Below, piece after piece: positions 46,175 to 58,779 of a stretch of 64,000 bases of DNA (the stretch's first letter is position 1; each line of letters starts with the position of its first letter). The stretch covers positions 9,830,960 through 9,894,959 of the forward strand of contig OX637409.1 in assembly GCA_951799425.1 (NCBI GenBank). The letters are read 5' to 3'. Origin of the DNA: Ilex aquifolium. Taxonomy: Eukaryota; Streptophyta; Magnoliopsida; Aquifoliales; Aquifoliaceae. The position numbers and the translations under genes were made by a program. Below the pieces are notes generated by a model, which was not told the origin of the DNA, did no database searches, and saw only the letters and a list, made by a program, of their open reading frames with translations.

Positions 46175-46792
46175 TATTATCATATCATATCATATCATAC
46201 TACCTATAATCACACTTGACGAGTCCAAATCCAATTGGGCTTGGGCCCAGTCCATGGGTTAAGCCCAAATCATCAAAAGACAGGCCATATTAAACTCATG
46301 ACATCAGTTCAGTCCAAAGCCCAAGAGTTTAGGAAGAGCCAATGCACGTGGGAGAATAATCATCGGGATAGCCATTACTTCAAGATAGTGCACATCCAAA
46401 ACTGTAGTTATCCTCCCTGTTAAATTAGTAGTTTGACCTTCACGTCACCGCCTCAGCTAGGGCTCTATATCTATAAATTGTAAACCCCCCTACACATGGG
46501 GGCAGATCCCACACACCTCACATTGAACGTACTCTTGCTCTCTCTCTCTCTCTCTCCTCCAACCTTGTGCTATCTCATTTATAAAGTTCTTGAGCCACCG
46601 TTGCCGCCTTCAGTGGTTAGGTCACCTAGACCCAACCACTCAATCTTTGTATTTTATTATTAACTGCTTCATTAATTGCTTTACACCACACACTCGACCG
46701 ATTTAATTGTGCATAATCAACTTTGTGCATCATTAGTTTGACACCGTCAGTGGGAACGATTTGATTCTCACCTGACAGTCTTCCTACCTACA

Positions 46793-47850
46793 ATGGCAAT
46801 CACAATTAGATCCATGAACCACCAAGTGGAAGATGACCCGCCACATCACGACGAGGGACCACCACCACCGACGAACCTCGTCCCTGAATCCCAACAACTG
46901 CTGGAGACATGTAACAACTGGTTAATCAGAACTAGCAGGTCCTCATGTTGATGCTTACTAGAAGTTTTTAAGGAGCCGCCTCCCACCATTAGGAAGGAGG
47001 AAAGGTGCCACAGGCACCTCAACTAGGGTGCCAAGGGCCTCCTGCTTCCTCGTCTCGTAGGTCTACTCCCTCCTCCGATGTCGGCGACCCTCTTTCCCAA
47101 GAGGACGAGGGAAAAACTGGCATGGGGACCATAAAAGCTACACGAACAACCTCACTCGTGATATGCCCAACCATTGGGACGAGAAAATCAAGGTGGTACA
47201 AAACCAACTCACTGACATTTACAACGCCATGAAGGCGTGAAGGCTTGAAATGGTCGACTACCTTGTGAGGCGTACCGACATGCCCTTCGTGCCTGATGTG
47301 GCCAACTACCCTCTTCCCCCAAAGTTCAAGATGCCAACCATGGAAGCTTTTGATAGCTCCAAAGATCCACTGGACCACCTTGACACCTACAAATTCCTAA
47401 TACAGTTGTACAACATACCAGATGAGATCATGTGCAGGGCTTTCCTTACCACCCACAAAGGATCCGCTCGCCAATGGTTTGCCAAGCTTACCCATACTTC
47501 CATTCACTCTTTCGCTGGACTAAGCAAGTCATTCGTCTCACACTTTATTAGGAGACGCCGACACCAGAAGCCTATCACCCACCTACTCAGCATCAAGCAA
47601 GACTGAGACAAAAGTCTAAGGAGTTACCTCACTCATTTTAACGAGGAAGTCCTCCAAATTGAGGAACCAGATGACAAAGTCATCATGGCAGCCTTCACAG
47701 AAGGCCTACACTCATCCAGTCTTATGTTTTCAGTCTTGAAGCGCCCGCTAAAGAACATGCTAGAATTACTATCAAAAGTTTAGAAATACAAGAACCCTAA
47801 GGATGTCGCCAAAGTAAGGCAAGCTGAGTCCTCACGTAGAGGGGAATACG
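46793..47850 (+). pseudogene. T3 gag
   Basis: It starts MAITIRSMNHQVEDDPP, with a frameshift before 47250. The retrotransposon gag core is at 47250-47606 (PLPPKFKMPTMEAFDSSKDP, FLTTHKGSARQWFAKL). TGA at 47604-47606 and a TAG near 47780 interrupt it; homologous sequence continues to about 47850. The best preserved gag of the family in this window. Confidence 0.8.
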
Positions 47851-48374
47851 AAAAGTAGATACGAGAAAATTCTACTTCACTAATTTATGGTTAAAATTCA
47901 AATTCAATGAAAAACAAACAATTTTTGGGGAAATTTGATGTGGCGGTTTGATTGTGGTAGATCTCGAAAAAATACCCTGATTCAAAAAAAAAAAAAAAAA
48001 TCGCCTCAAATGGACAACCGAGTACAAAGTTATGATCGTTCAAAGTTTTACCATTTCTTCATCATTTTCTAATACTCTAGCCAGCGCCCGCCCTAGCTTC
48101 AGCGCCTTCCCCAGCGCTAGCACCCAGTGCCTAGTGCCTAGTCCCGTGTAGCCCGCGCCCAGTCTCGCGGCCCTCGCGCGCCCTTGCCTCCTCGCCTGCC
48201 TGGGTGCACCGCTGGTATCACGTGCCCAGCTCGTCCAGTAGTGCTCGACGTTACCCCTCTTGGCACATCTGGAGGCCTCGCTTCTCGTGCTCGACGTCCA
48301 TGCTTTGTCAGCTCTATCCCACCGGTGCCCTCTGGCTACTCTCGTTGTCCTATCTCTCCTCATCTCTATCTCTT

Positions 48375-48910
48375 GGGAGAGAGTCTCCTGAGTCGTCAAA
48401 AGCTCGGCATCACTCTATCTCTGCTCTCACACAATCAACCTCAGTCTCCAGCTTAGCAGCTTTCTCACGAGTCGCTAAAATCTCGACCTAACTCTGGCTC
48501 TGCTCTCACGCAAGCAACATTAGTCTCCAACTTAGCGATTTTCTCACGAGTCGCCAAAAGCTCGACCTAGCTCTGTCTCTGCTCTCACTCAAGCAGCCTT
48601 AGTCTCCAGCTTAGTAGCTCTCTCGCGAGTAGCCAAAAGCTCGGTCTCACTCTGCCTCTACTCTCATGCAAGCAGCCACAATCTCCAGCTTAGCGGTTCT
48701 CTCGCGAGTTGCCAAAAGCTCGGCCTCACTATGCATTAATTCTTATGCAAGCAGCTTCAGTCTCCTGCTTAGAGGCTCTCTTATGAGTCGCCATAAGTTT
48801 GACCTAATTCTGCTTCTATTCTCATGCATGCAGCCTCAATTGTCAGCTTAGCAGCTCTCTCATGAGTCGCAAGAAGCTCGACCTCACTCTGTGTCTACTC
48901 TCACGTGAGC
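48375..48910. repeat. 79-bp tandem repeat array in T3
   Basis: About seven units; the GCTTAGC landmark recurs at 79-bp spacing (for example 48457, 48536, 48615). Minus-strand frames resemble ELLATRERAAKLE-type coiled coil but shift each unit. Confidence 0.9.
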
Positions 48911-49570
48911 AGCCTCTGTTTCCTAATAGCTCAGCCTCAAGAGTTGTTGCTCTCTCATGAGCCAACCTTAACCGTTCCTCAGCAGCTTGGTGTGCCTTTC
49001 TCTTTTTCGCTAAAGCTCTCAACACCTTATCAAGATTGAGCGTCCTTGAAAAAAGGCACAAAAAAGCCGAAAACATCTGTGAATATCCAAAAGCAAGAAT
49101 GTCAGTATGACCAAAACATACAGAAGAAAAAATTGCATAGAAAAGAAGGATACCATAGCAAAGCTCTCCATCGCGGTATCGATGATACTCTCAGGACCTC
49201 GAGAGCTGACTTCTCTAATTTCTGAGGGTGTCACAAACCTCCATAGATGCTCCTTGACCAAATTTACATTCTATAGCATGGACACCAGGCCACTGCTGGA
49301 AGTAGGACAATTATGAAGAGCTCCCGTCTTAGTAGAAGTCTGCACATGAGTCTTAATCTCTAAAATAGTCCTAGGACTAACCCTAGGACTCAAAGGGGTC
49401 ACATACTGAGAAGAAGTGGGGACACCCTCAAATCCCGCCTTTTGAGAAACAATAGGGCCATCAGACCTCAATTGGAAAGCACTGGGAGCATTAGACCTCA
49501 CCCTTTTAGGAGGAGAGGAAGTCATCATCCCAGTGACATAGAGAGCCTCCACCATTGATCTATCAACCAC
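48843..49570 (-). pseudogene. Antisense ORF remnant of T3
   Basis: Minus-strand blocks: MVDRSMVEALYVTGMMTSS, PPKRVRSNAPSAFQLRSDGP, SSGLVSML, then a stop-interrupted VTPSEIREVSSRGPESIID block. A GT...AG-bounded ~80-bp stretch (about 49080-49155) precedes LRALAKKRKAHQAAEERLR and the coiled-coil repeats. Homologous to T1 and T2. Confidence 0.55.
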
Positions 49571-50606
49571 AGGATCACCTATTAAAGACAGAGTTTTCAG
49601 AAATCGAAGACATCATCAATTTGCCTAGGTCCTCCATTTGTCGCCCATGATACCACCCAACCTTACGCCTTCTCTGGTGTTGCCCAGGTTTATATCCATG
49701 GCGCCACCTGAGCTTATCTCCGTTTCCAAGGCATTACTCGCCAAAGCATCTCTATCTCTTGGCACAACATCCATGCATCTCTTTATCCTCTCTCTACTGT
49801 TGGTGGAATTAAGAAGGAGAATGACACTGCCCTAGATCTAGTCAAAAAAATAGGGTTTCTAATGTAAAGGAATGGAGTTTTCCAAATCTAATGAGAGACC
49901 TGGCAGAAGAATTTGTTTGCTAGCACAATGGTTGTCCAACAATGGTTCTACCAAATGGAAAAATAAGCTTCAACAATGAAATGGAGAGGAAAACTAAAGC
50001 CACCATGTGGAACAAGATATATGGTTTACCCAAATGAAGGAGCTCACTTATGCCCTCAACACTCAATCAACACTAGGGCTTGGGGCATGGGTGCAAATGA
50101 AGAGCCCAAATCTAACTGGGCTTGGGCCCAGTCCATGGGTTAAGCCCAAATCATCAAAATGCAGGCCAGGTTTAGCTCATGGCCACAGTCTAGCCCAAAG
50201 TTCAAGAGTTTAGAAAGAGTCAACGCATGTGGAAGAGCAATCATCAGGATAGCCATTACTTCAAGATAGTGCCCATCCCCAACTGTAGCTATCCTCCCCG
50301 ATAAATTAGTTGCTTGACCTTCACGTCACCGCCTCAGCTAGGGCTTTGTACCTATAAATTGTAAACCCTTACACATGGGGCTAGATCTCACATACCTCAT
50401 CTTAAGCGTACTCTTGCTCTCTTTCTCCCACAACCTTGTACTTTCTCATTAATAGAATTCTCTGACTACCATTGCCGCCTTCAGTGATTAGGTCACCTAG
50501 ATCCAACCACCCAATTTTTGTCTTTTATTTTTAATTGCTTCATTAATTGCTTTACACCACACACTCGACTGATTTGATTGTGCATAATCAACTTTATGCA
50601 TCATCA

Positions 50607-52666
50607 ATACTACCTCTAAAAGTACGCATATATGTAAAACCTTTGTTTCTCATTTTTACCCATAAACAATATCATTAGGATATTATTGTACATACAAATA
50701 AAATTGCTATTAAACCTAAATAATCATAATCAATACCTACAGCCCAAATGTATTACCCGAATGCTGTTACTTCACCTTTGGCTTTCTCTTCGCCTTCCTC
50801 CCTCTCTCTCTTTCCCCCTCCCCTCCTTGCATGTTCAAATCTCTTCCATAAACTGTCAACCTTTTCCTTTTTTGACTTTTGAGAACTATCCTACTTTTTT
50901 CAAATGCTCTTGTGGCTGTACAATTTTCGGGCTTCTCTCTATATATGACATGCTCAAGTCTCTCTATCAAGGAACAAGCAGAACAAGAAGATCATGCTCT
51001 GCTTATAGTGAAACTGGTGTTATCCAATGCTTCATCAAAGATGCAGCAAAAAAACGGCATAGGCTTTAAAGTAATTTCTATGACATTATTTTATCTCAAA
51101 TGGGATTAGTTTTTTAATTTCATCATTATAGTTTGAATTTTCATAATCAAATTAAGGTCCTTGTTGGTGAATCGGTTTGAAATTCATTGAAAGAGACACT
51201 AGGAATCAAATCCAGTAGGCCCTAATTAGCCTGAACCTCTTCATACCTCAAGGTAAACTTGTGAACTTCAAAATCATTTATGCTATATGTAAGACTTTAT
51301 TTTCAATTGAGTCTCCTAAATTGCCCTAAATATTAGTGAAATCCAATTTTTTTTTTGTGAATTTGGTTGTTATTCTTGTTGATTGTGTTTTGTATTTGGT
51401 GTTTTAATGTTTCAGATTATTTGTTTGATATATTTCAATATAGAAATGTTATAGACAATTTGGTTGGAGCTAATTGAATTTTTATATATTCAAGGTTATA
51501 TTTAGATGAACCTTTTATAGGCACTTCAAAAAGTGAAAGCTGAAATTCACATGCACTAATTGTTAGGAGTAATGGTTGTGTTCTCATCGTCCTATAAGGA
51601 ATTTCCAAGTACATTTACTTATGGATTTTGGTAACAATTTCTTATACCCATGGTCTATAATTTGAACTCCAGCCACTTTCTAAAGACTTACAATGAAGTG
51701 GAGTTACTTTCTAAGTCATTGGAACTTATGAAGTGTTGTTTTATGCAAAATTCTTTGGTGAAATGATTGTATGTGGGTTAAAATAGTCTCCGTTATTTGG
51801 TTCTAGGATGGGTGTTGTTGGGTTTGGTTGCATTTGGTTTTAGGTTTTCAACTTATAAAGTTATTTCTTAGATGTATGTGTTCAAGGATACTGTTATTAG
51901 AGAAATAACAATGGAATTTTCAAAAAAAATTATGAGACTTCTGTTCGTGTGCAGTTGCCGCAACAACTAGTGAAGGTGTAGCTTGAGTAGAGACCTCAAA
52001 TGCTAGACTTTTTTTTTGGCAAAGATGAAGAAATCGAGGGAGATAGTGTTATCTCAACAAAAAAAAGAAGAAGATGGAAGATGAAATGGAGCTGGACAGG
52101 AAAGATGACAATGGAGAAGAGGTCAATTTGACTATTGACAATAGTGTTTCCTTAGAATTCCATTCAATTATCAGTAATGCTCCCTAAGAACTGCAAACAT
52201 CAAGAATCAAGATGAATAATTTGTATATAACTCCACTATTAATCCAAGTTTGAAATGCTTCAGATGTTTACTACATGTACATGTTGGTCACTGATGAAAG
52301 ATACTAGGATGGGGTCCACTTGTGTGAACCCATCAACAATTGCCAATTGATAAAAATGTATAAAACACCCAATAACATGGTCATTCATCTTGGTGATTTG
52401 AACATAGTAGTGGGGCTACTTTATCGAAATAGGTCAATGGCTCTGATCTGGCATCCAAATGAGCACAAGTACATGGATACGTGTTTCATCTTTTGTGCAT
52501 TACAATTTGATTCAAGTATGATATGTTTTTTAAGTTAGCAAAGGTTGTAGTTTTGGCTAAATGTTAATGTGGTTGCATAATGTCATACGATTTTGCAATC
52601 TTTTTTTTATTCTTTCTAAACTCCTATATATTTATCTTTGTGTTCCACATTAGATTCATTATTCAG
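50607..52666. other. Intergenic sequence
   Basis: Frames at 50686-51069 and 52320-52538 have no recognised family. The region before the GAUT fragment might hold further decayed exons but none could be identified. Confidence 0.45.
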
Positions 52667-53180
52667 ATTCAGAGAGAATTGTCTTTCATATAGTGGTTGA
52701 TTCTCTCAATCTCCCAGTAATCTCAAAGTGGTTCTTATTAATTATTCTTGACGAAGCCACAATCCAGATCCAGAGCATAGACACTTTTGAATGGTTGTCA
52801 GCCAAGTATGAAGTGACACTGTAGAAGCAAACCTCCCTTGATCTGAGATACACTTCTTTGCTAAACCACCTTCGTTTCTATCTACCAGATGTTTTTCCCT
52901 TGCTTAATAAAATTGTGCTCTTTGGCCATGACATAATTGTGTAAAGGGATCTAGCAGGACTTTGGAGTGTTGACATGAGGAGTAAAGTAAATGTAGTAGT
53001 GGAGAATTGTTAGGAAGGTGAGCCTTCATTTTGTAGGATGGATTTGTTTGTCAACTTGTCATACCCAATGGTGGCAAAGAGATTTGATGCCAAGGCATGT
53101 ACATGGGCATTCAGGATGATGATCTGCAAGAATGGAGGAGACAAAATTTAACTGGTGTCTACCACAAATACCTGAAGTTG
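52667..53180 (+). pseudogene. GAUT-type galacturonosyltransferase (GT8) pseudogene exon
   Basis: One frame reads SERIVFHIVVDSLNLP, then TIQIQSIDTFEWLSAKY, LNHLRFYLPDVFPLLNKIVL, RDLAGLWSVDM, EGEPSFCRMDLFVNLSYPMV and AKRFDAKACTWAF, the central donor-binding part of pectin-making GAUT proteins, closest in my reading to the GAUT5/6/7 group. Stops at 52822 (TAG), 52942 (TAA) and 53011 (TAG), and a frameshift near 53120, after which LQEWRRQNLTGVYHKYLKL continues in another frame. An acceptor-like AG precedes the first codons. The N-terminal and C-terminal thirds are missing. Confidence 0.88.
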
Positions 53181-53539
53181 TATGAAATCTATGACCTATC
53201 TTTATAAACTTGCTAAATAGCTGTTTTTCTTTTTTCTTTTTCAATTTTTTGTTGCCAGGAATTTCCTTTCCTTAGGGTAGGATCTGATTTAGATGTGTGT
53301 TGTTGGTCTTTCATTCCATTCCACCCCATCCCATCCCCTCCCCCCCCGGGCGATAAAAAACAACCTTTTTGTTTGTAATTAGGTTACTCTGCACTTATAT
53401 ACTCAACTTAATATTGTACATGTTTAAGATTGTATTTTATTTTTTGTAATGTGAATTCCCAACAAAATTTTTGTTTCCATGGGAAAAGACACTGCTTTTG
53501 TATTCTACAAAATTGAATTGGAGTTTAGTGATGACACTT

Positions 53540-53760
53540 CCAGTGGGTGATGGTGGTGGAGGGTGGTGGGTGTTAGTGTGTGGGGGTGGTGTGTGTTAGT
53601 GTGTGGGGGTGGTGGGTGGTGGGTGGTGGTTAGTGGCGATGGGTGGTGGTGGTGGTTGGCGACAAGTGGTGGTGGTGGGTGACGAGTGATGGTGGTGGCA
53701 ATGGGTGGTGGTTGTGCTAGGATGATGATAGTACTGGTAATAAATATAAAAATTGGATAA
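53540..53760 (-). mobile_element. Fragment of the GTG-minisatellite Helitron-like family
   Basis: GGTGGTGG-type core (53550-53720) followed by the conserved TAATAAATATAAAAATTGGATAA island, in the same orientation as H1 and H2. Ends not identified. Confidence 0.5.
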
Positions 53761-54316
53761 TAGTGGAGGTTTTTAAATAACCTTCTTCATCAAGGGTATT
53801 TTTGTCATTGAGTGATTTTATAGACTTTTGGTCTTAAAAGTGTTGATGCTGGACCTAAAGCAAAAAAAAGTCACTGCGTGTGGAGCTCTCACCAAATGTC
53901 TCTAAAAATATAACTTTTACTTCTTTCAAATCATTTTTCTACAAAATATTTCAGCCCCACCACTACCCCCACCACCACCCCCACTACCACCACCACCACC
54001 ACCACCACCACCATCGCCCATTACCACCATAATCTCATTTTTATATTTATTACCACTACCACAATTATCCCACCGCCACCACCCACCACCACCATCGTTG
54101 CCCCCTACCACCCACTACCACCTATCGTCGCCCATCACTGCCGCCACCCACTGTCACCCACCCCCTACACTCACCACCATCGCCATTTGCCCACCACCCA
54201 TCACCCACCACCACCATCGTCTACCCACCACCACCATTGCCGACCACCATCACTGTCGCCCATCACCACCCACACCCACATCCACCACCACCACTATCGT
54301 CACCTATGGCTGCCAC

Positions 54317-54500
54317 TGATAAAGATTATAGTGTAGATGAGTTTTTTGGATATTCTCCACAAACTCTTGCTATTTATTTATCGGTAGGTGCGTACTGTGA
54401 TAAGCATGATATAATCTCTGGATTAGAGGCAATTTATGTTTCATATTACACTACCAAATCTAATCTATTTTAATCAATTCCATGCCAATCTATTCTGCCC
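54317..54500 (-). repeat. Copia 3' LTR
   Basis: Matches 62518-62739 over most of its length (TATTCTCCACAAACTCTTGC, AGGCAATTTATG). The pol-proximal ~20-30 bp have diverged, and the end of the RNase H frame (GRIDWHGID stop) overlaps it. Confidence 0.85.
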
Positions 54501-55009
54501 AACTTGTGTGTGAATGTGGCAAGGAGATTGCTTGGTAGGCTCTTGGTGAAGATGTTCGCAACTTGGTGAGCCGAATGAATAAATTGGACAGACAAAGAAC
54601 TAGAAACAACCTTTTCGTGAACAAAGTGGTAGCCGAGCTCGGTGTGCTTGGTTAGGGCATGGAAGATGGGATTGGAATCCATGGAGACGGAACTGCTATT
54701 ATCACATAATAATGTAGGAACTTCAGGTAACAAAACATGTAAATCTTGAAGAAGGTATGTGATCCAAGTCATATCGGCAACCGCATAAGCAAAAACGTGA
54801 TATTTGGTTTTGATGCTCGAACGGGTGATGATGGGCTGTTTCTTCAAGCTCCAGGAGATATAAGCGTTGCCAATAAATATGGCATACCTAGTAGTAGATC
54901 TTTGTGTATTAGGAAAATCGGTCCAATTGGCATCACTATACCCAAGCAAATTAAAGGAACTAGAATTACTAAGAAAAAGCCCATGTTGCAGAATGCCTTG
55001 ACATAGCAA
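54470..55009 (-). pseudogene. Copia RNase H
   Basis: Minus-strand frame with GYSDANWTDFPNTQRSTTRY, ISWSLKKQPIITRSS, LLCDNSSSVSM, HTELGYHFVHEKV and QVANIFTKSLPSNLL, the standard copia RNase H order. Preceded at 54844-55071 by its N-terminal part in another frame. Confidence 0.9.
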
Positions 55010-55134
55010 AGAATACGTTTAACAACCTCGAGATGCTCGGCTGTGGGTGAATGCATATGTTGACACACCAAGTTGACACTAAACGCAATGTCCGGACGAG
55101 TGATTGTTAAATATTGGAGTGCTCCTACAATACA

Positions 55135-55714
55135 TCAGAAAGAAATGGAATCTTGGAGTGGAATGCCAACTATTGAGAACTTTTGGTTGACACTCATAGG
55201 GGTAGCAATGGGTTTACAATTGATCATAGAAGCGCAATCAAGCAAATCATGAGCATATTTAGCTTGAGAGAGGAAGAGACCATGTGGTGAGGAAATGACT
55301 TCCACGCCAAAAAAAAAAAAATGAAGTGGGCCAAGATCTTTCATAGAAAACTCAAGGCTGAGTTGGTTAATTGTATCGCAAAAAACATAGTCACTGTTGC
55401 TAGTGATGATCATGTCATCGACATAAAGGAGGATGACAAGTATGTTGGGCATGAAGAGTGAACATGGAGTGATCAGCGGGGTTGCAATGGAACCCGAGAG
55501 TTAATAGGTGTTGACTGAACTTATCGAACCATGCCCGTGGGGCTTGGCGTAAGACATAGAGAGCTCTTTGAAGACGACAAACGTGATTGCCTAAGACATA
55601 ATCCACAAAGCCAAGAGGTTGAGATACATAAACCTTTTCCTTGATGGTGCCATGTAAAAATGCATTTTTGACATCCAGTTGATGGATTGTCCAAGTGTGA
55701 GCAACGACGACCAC
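55135..55714 (-). pseudogene. Copia reverse transcriptase
   Basis: Two overlapping minus-strand frames: [20 protein letters not shown] and [19 protein letters not shown] (55415-55714), then the catalytic [13 protein letters not shown] and FSMKDLGPLHFFFFGVEV (55135-55452). A frameshift separates them. RT N-terminal sequence lies upstream to about 55900 in broken frames. Confidence 0.9.
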
Positions 55715-56610
55715 AAGAATGATTCGAGTAGTGGTGGTTTCGCCACAGGGGAAAATGTTTCCTCAAAGTCGATACCCAGAATTTGGGAATATCTCTTGGC
55801 GATGAGTCTGGCTTTGTGGCGTTCAATAACTCCCGAGGGAAAAAATTTAGTTTTGTGAATCTATTTGGTAAGAATGACATGTATATCTGGATGACGCGGA
55901 ACCAAGGCCCAAGTATTGTTGTGATGAATTTGCAAAACGGATTTGATAGTGGCTGGTTCATCAAAAGTGGCCAATGCTGCGAAAAAATAAGAGTGAGTAA
56001 GAGACAAAGACAAGGAAGCAAGTGGGCCAAGAGTATGCGGAGAATGACACATCTTGCTTTGAGTGAGCATTGGATGAGTTGAAGTCGAGGCATCTTAAGA
56101 GTGAGAACTCGGCGGCAGCGGCAGAGGAAGAGGGAGAAAAATTTGTAAAGAGCCCTCTTTGTGGGTGGAAGGCAAAGAGCTGGACACAACTTTGGGACTT
56201 GGTGGTTATATGACTGGAGCATTAGGGAAGAGAGGCGACTGGGAAGATGCCACAAAAATTATTAAAAGAGATGGAGGGGGGCGGTGGAGCAAGAGGTAGA
56301 GACCCCTCTAGGAGTGGAGAAGTGTCAGGAAACACCCAAGGTTCAAGATCATGGTAGCGTATGAAGTCACCTTGAAGAATAGACGGTAGGGAGAGAGCTC
56401 CACAGGATCAACAAGGAAATATTGTTTTGTCGAAAACAATGTATAAACACGACCGGAGGATGGTTCCAAGCATCAAAATTCCTCGTGGTAATCACTAATG
56501 CCTAAAAATATGCAGGGCAAACTTTTGGGACTGAATTTATGCAGTTGATAATCCCATAAGAAGGGACAACATAAACACCCAAACGGTCAAAGCATTGAAT
56601 AACCCACATT

Positions 56611-57256
56611 TTAGCTGAAGAGGGAGAAAAAAGGGCTTTTATTGTGCAGAATGGGAGTTGGAAGATGGTTAATGAGAAATATGGGCATAGAGAAAGCTTC
56701 AACCCACAAGTTTAGTGGTGTTTGACTATGATACAATAGAGTGAGCCCCGTCTCGATGACATGTCGGTGTTTCCTTTCAGCCACCCCATTTTGTTGGGGA
56801 GTGCATGGACAATATAATTGACGAACAATGCCTTTAAGCCAAGAAATTATTAAAAGCGCCTGATTTAAATTCACCACCGCCATGACTGAGAAAAAATTTA
56901 ATGCGAGCATCAAATATATTCACAATTATTTTCTCAAAACGTACAAAACATTCGAATACTTTAGACTTATACTTGAGAAGATAAAACCATATGCAGCGAG
57001 CAGCATCATCCACAAATATCACATAATAACAAAAACTAGAAACATATTGAACAGATTCAGGGACCCAAACATTGGAATGAATCTTAATGAATGGTTGATT
57101 ACACTTAGAGTCATTTAAATTAAAAGGTAAACGACATCCTTTCCCGAGCTGACAACTACCACAAGGATGGTTATTTAAACTACTAGGAAATTCAATAAAA
57201 TCAGAGATTGTTGCCGTAATGACTTGAGCCCCCGAAGAGAGGGATGCCCAAGGCAT
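56611..57256 (-). pseudogene. Copia integrase
   Basis: Two frames: CGSCQLGKGCRLPFNLNDSK, FVDDAARCIWFYLLKYKSKV and FFLSHGGGEFKSGAF (56834-57256), then CTPQQNGVAERKHRHVIETG (56611-56913). The usual second catalytic Asp (SDGGGEF) reads His here, so this copy could not be active even if the frame were open. Confidence 0.88.
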
Positions 57257-57639
57257 TGATGCTAGACAGTTGTGACTTTTGCAGAGGAAGATGGATGAAT
57301 GGCCAACAAGGAAACTTCTTTAGTGGGAGGCCCCAAAATCTATGCCCTGTCATCAAAATTTTGCTGGTCTTGCGATCCTTGATAAAGAAATGAGATTGTG
57401 AGAATTCCAAAAGAAAAGAATGATCATCTAGGTGCTGACTTACAAATAATAAATTTTTCTGAATACCAAAACCAATAGAACATTATTGAGTTCAAAATCT
57501 CATTCATTACATGAAATAATGGCGGAGCCTTTGTGAGGAGCACGTAAAGTGGCTCCATTTCCAAAAATAAAACCTTCTCGTTAGACTAACAAGGATGAAG
57601 GGTAATGAAATACCTGAATTTTTAGTGATATGCGATGTA

Positions 57640-58347
57640 GCACCACTATCGGGATACCAATTTGGATCACTGGAATCTGTTAACGAGAGAGCCGAGAGTG
57701 TAGATGGGATATTACAGGACTGATAAGTATGATTGTAGTGATGCCAACAATCAAGTGCATTATGACCCCTTTTCCAGCATATTTGACAATCTGGAACCGA
57801 AGTAGAAGAATTGGTACGATTCGAGAACTCTCGTTTGAAAGCGTCAAAGAACCGTGAAGATGGAGGGTTGCTGTGGTTGAGAGGTCGGACAAGGATGGAG
57901 GCAGTCAGGCATAAACCACCAGTAGTGTTAGGATGATACCCTCGAGATTCCTTTCCTTAGTGGAAATTTTTCTTGGGTGAGAAATTGTTTTGAATAATAA
58001 AAGCAATGTCCATGTCGTTATGGAAGTAGGACTAAAATATCATTTCTTGGCTAATAAGATGGGAATCAATTTATCATATAAAGGAAATGGTGGTCTAGCG
58101 AGGACAGTGGTAGCAAAGGTGGTATACTAAGAACCCAAGCCGGCAAGAACATAATGTACCTTGCCGGCATCGGATAATGGCTCAACAATGGTAGCAAGGT
58201 GTCGAACATCCCTTTGAGGCGCCAAACATAATCAGAAATGGGTGAAGTACCCTTTTTGACGATGGTAAGTTAATGTCGAATCGAGTGTATTCGAACTTGA
58301 AATGCTGTTGATAAGTGTTGACGAGAAATTTCCATGTATCATAGGAA
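57640..58347 (-). pseudogene. Copia gag C-terminal half, zinc knuckle and protease start
   Basis: TSYDTWKFLVNTYQQHFK near 58330 is the gag helix region just past the array insertion. A CCHC knuckle CQICWKRGHNALDC lies near 57745-57790, followed by the protease site DSGATSH at about 57640. Frames shift several times. Confidence 0.75.
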
Positions 58348-58352
58348 GTTTC

Positions 58353-58779
58353 TGTTGGAATTACTCCAATATTACTACAATAAGAAAATCGCTCTGATAC
58401 TACTTTATTGGAGTCAAGAGGACTAGAAATAAAATGGAAGGAAGTAGAGGAGGATATGAACACTCAAAGAAAAAATAATTTTCATACAAGTTTATTACAA
58501 TCATACACTCAACTTGGGCTCTTCAATTTCTTCTCAACTCTACTTATTTGAACTCTAGGTCATGTACCCTATTTATATAGGTCATACATATAATCCCTAA
58601 TATTGCATTAATGTACCATTACACCCATTAACTCTAGTAACCTCTAGAATGTTAAGACACTATTATTTGGGAATTAACACCCCACTAATACTCTTGTCTT
58701 CCACTACTTGTATATTTCTTGCCCACTAACACACACCTTAATATTATAATAAACTTTAAAACAAGTTTATTTTTCAACA
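58353..58779 (-). repeat. LTR-A of the array
   Basis: 427 bp, TGTTGG...CAACA. On the minus strand it is the 3'-most LTR and adjoins the AAGAGGGGG polypurine tract. Confidence 0.95.

Larger units (their letters stand above)
46217..50606 (+). mobile_element. Tat-like element T3, gag-bearing, pol-less
   Basis: LTRs 46217-46735 and 50098-50606 (TGA...CATCA). The PBS is degraded (TGACACCGTC at 46739). Order: gag (46793-47850), a spacer shared with T1, a short GC-rich block, the 79-bp array, the antisense ORF, 3' LTR. No protease, RT or integrase sequence seen. Flanks ACACT and ATACT match at four of five bases. Confidence 0.8.
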
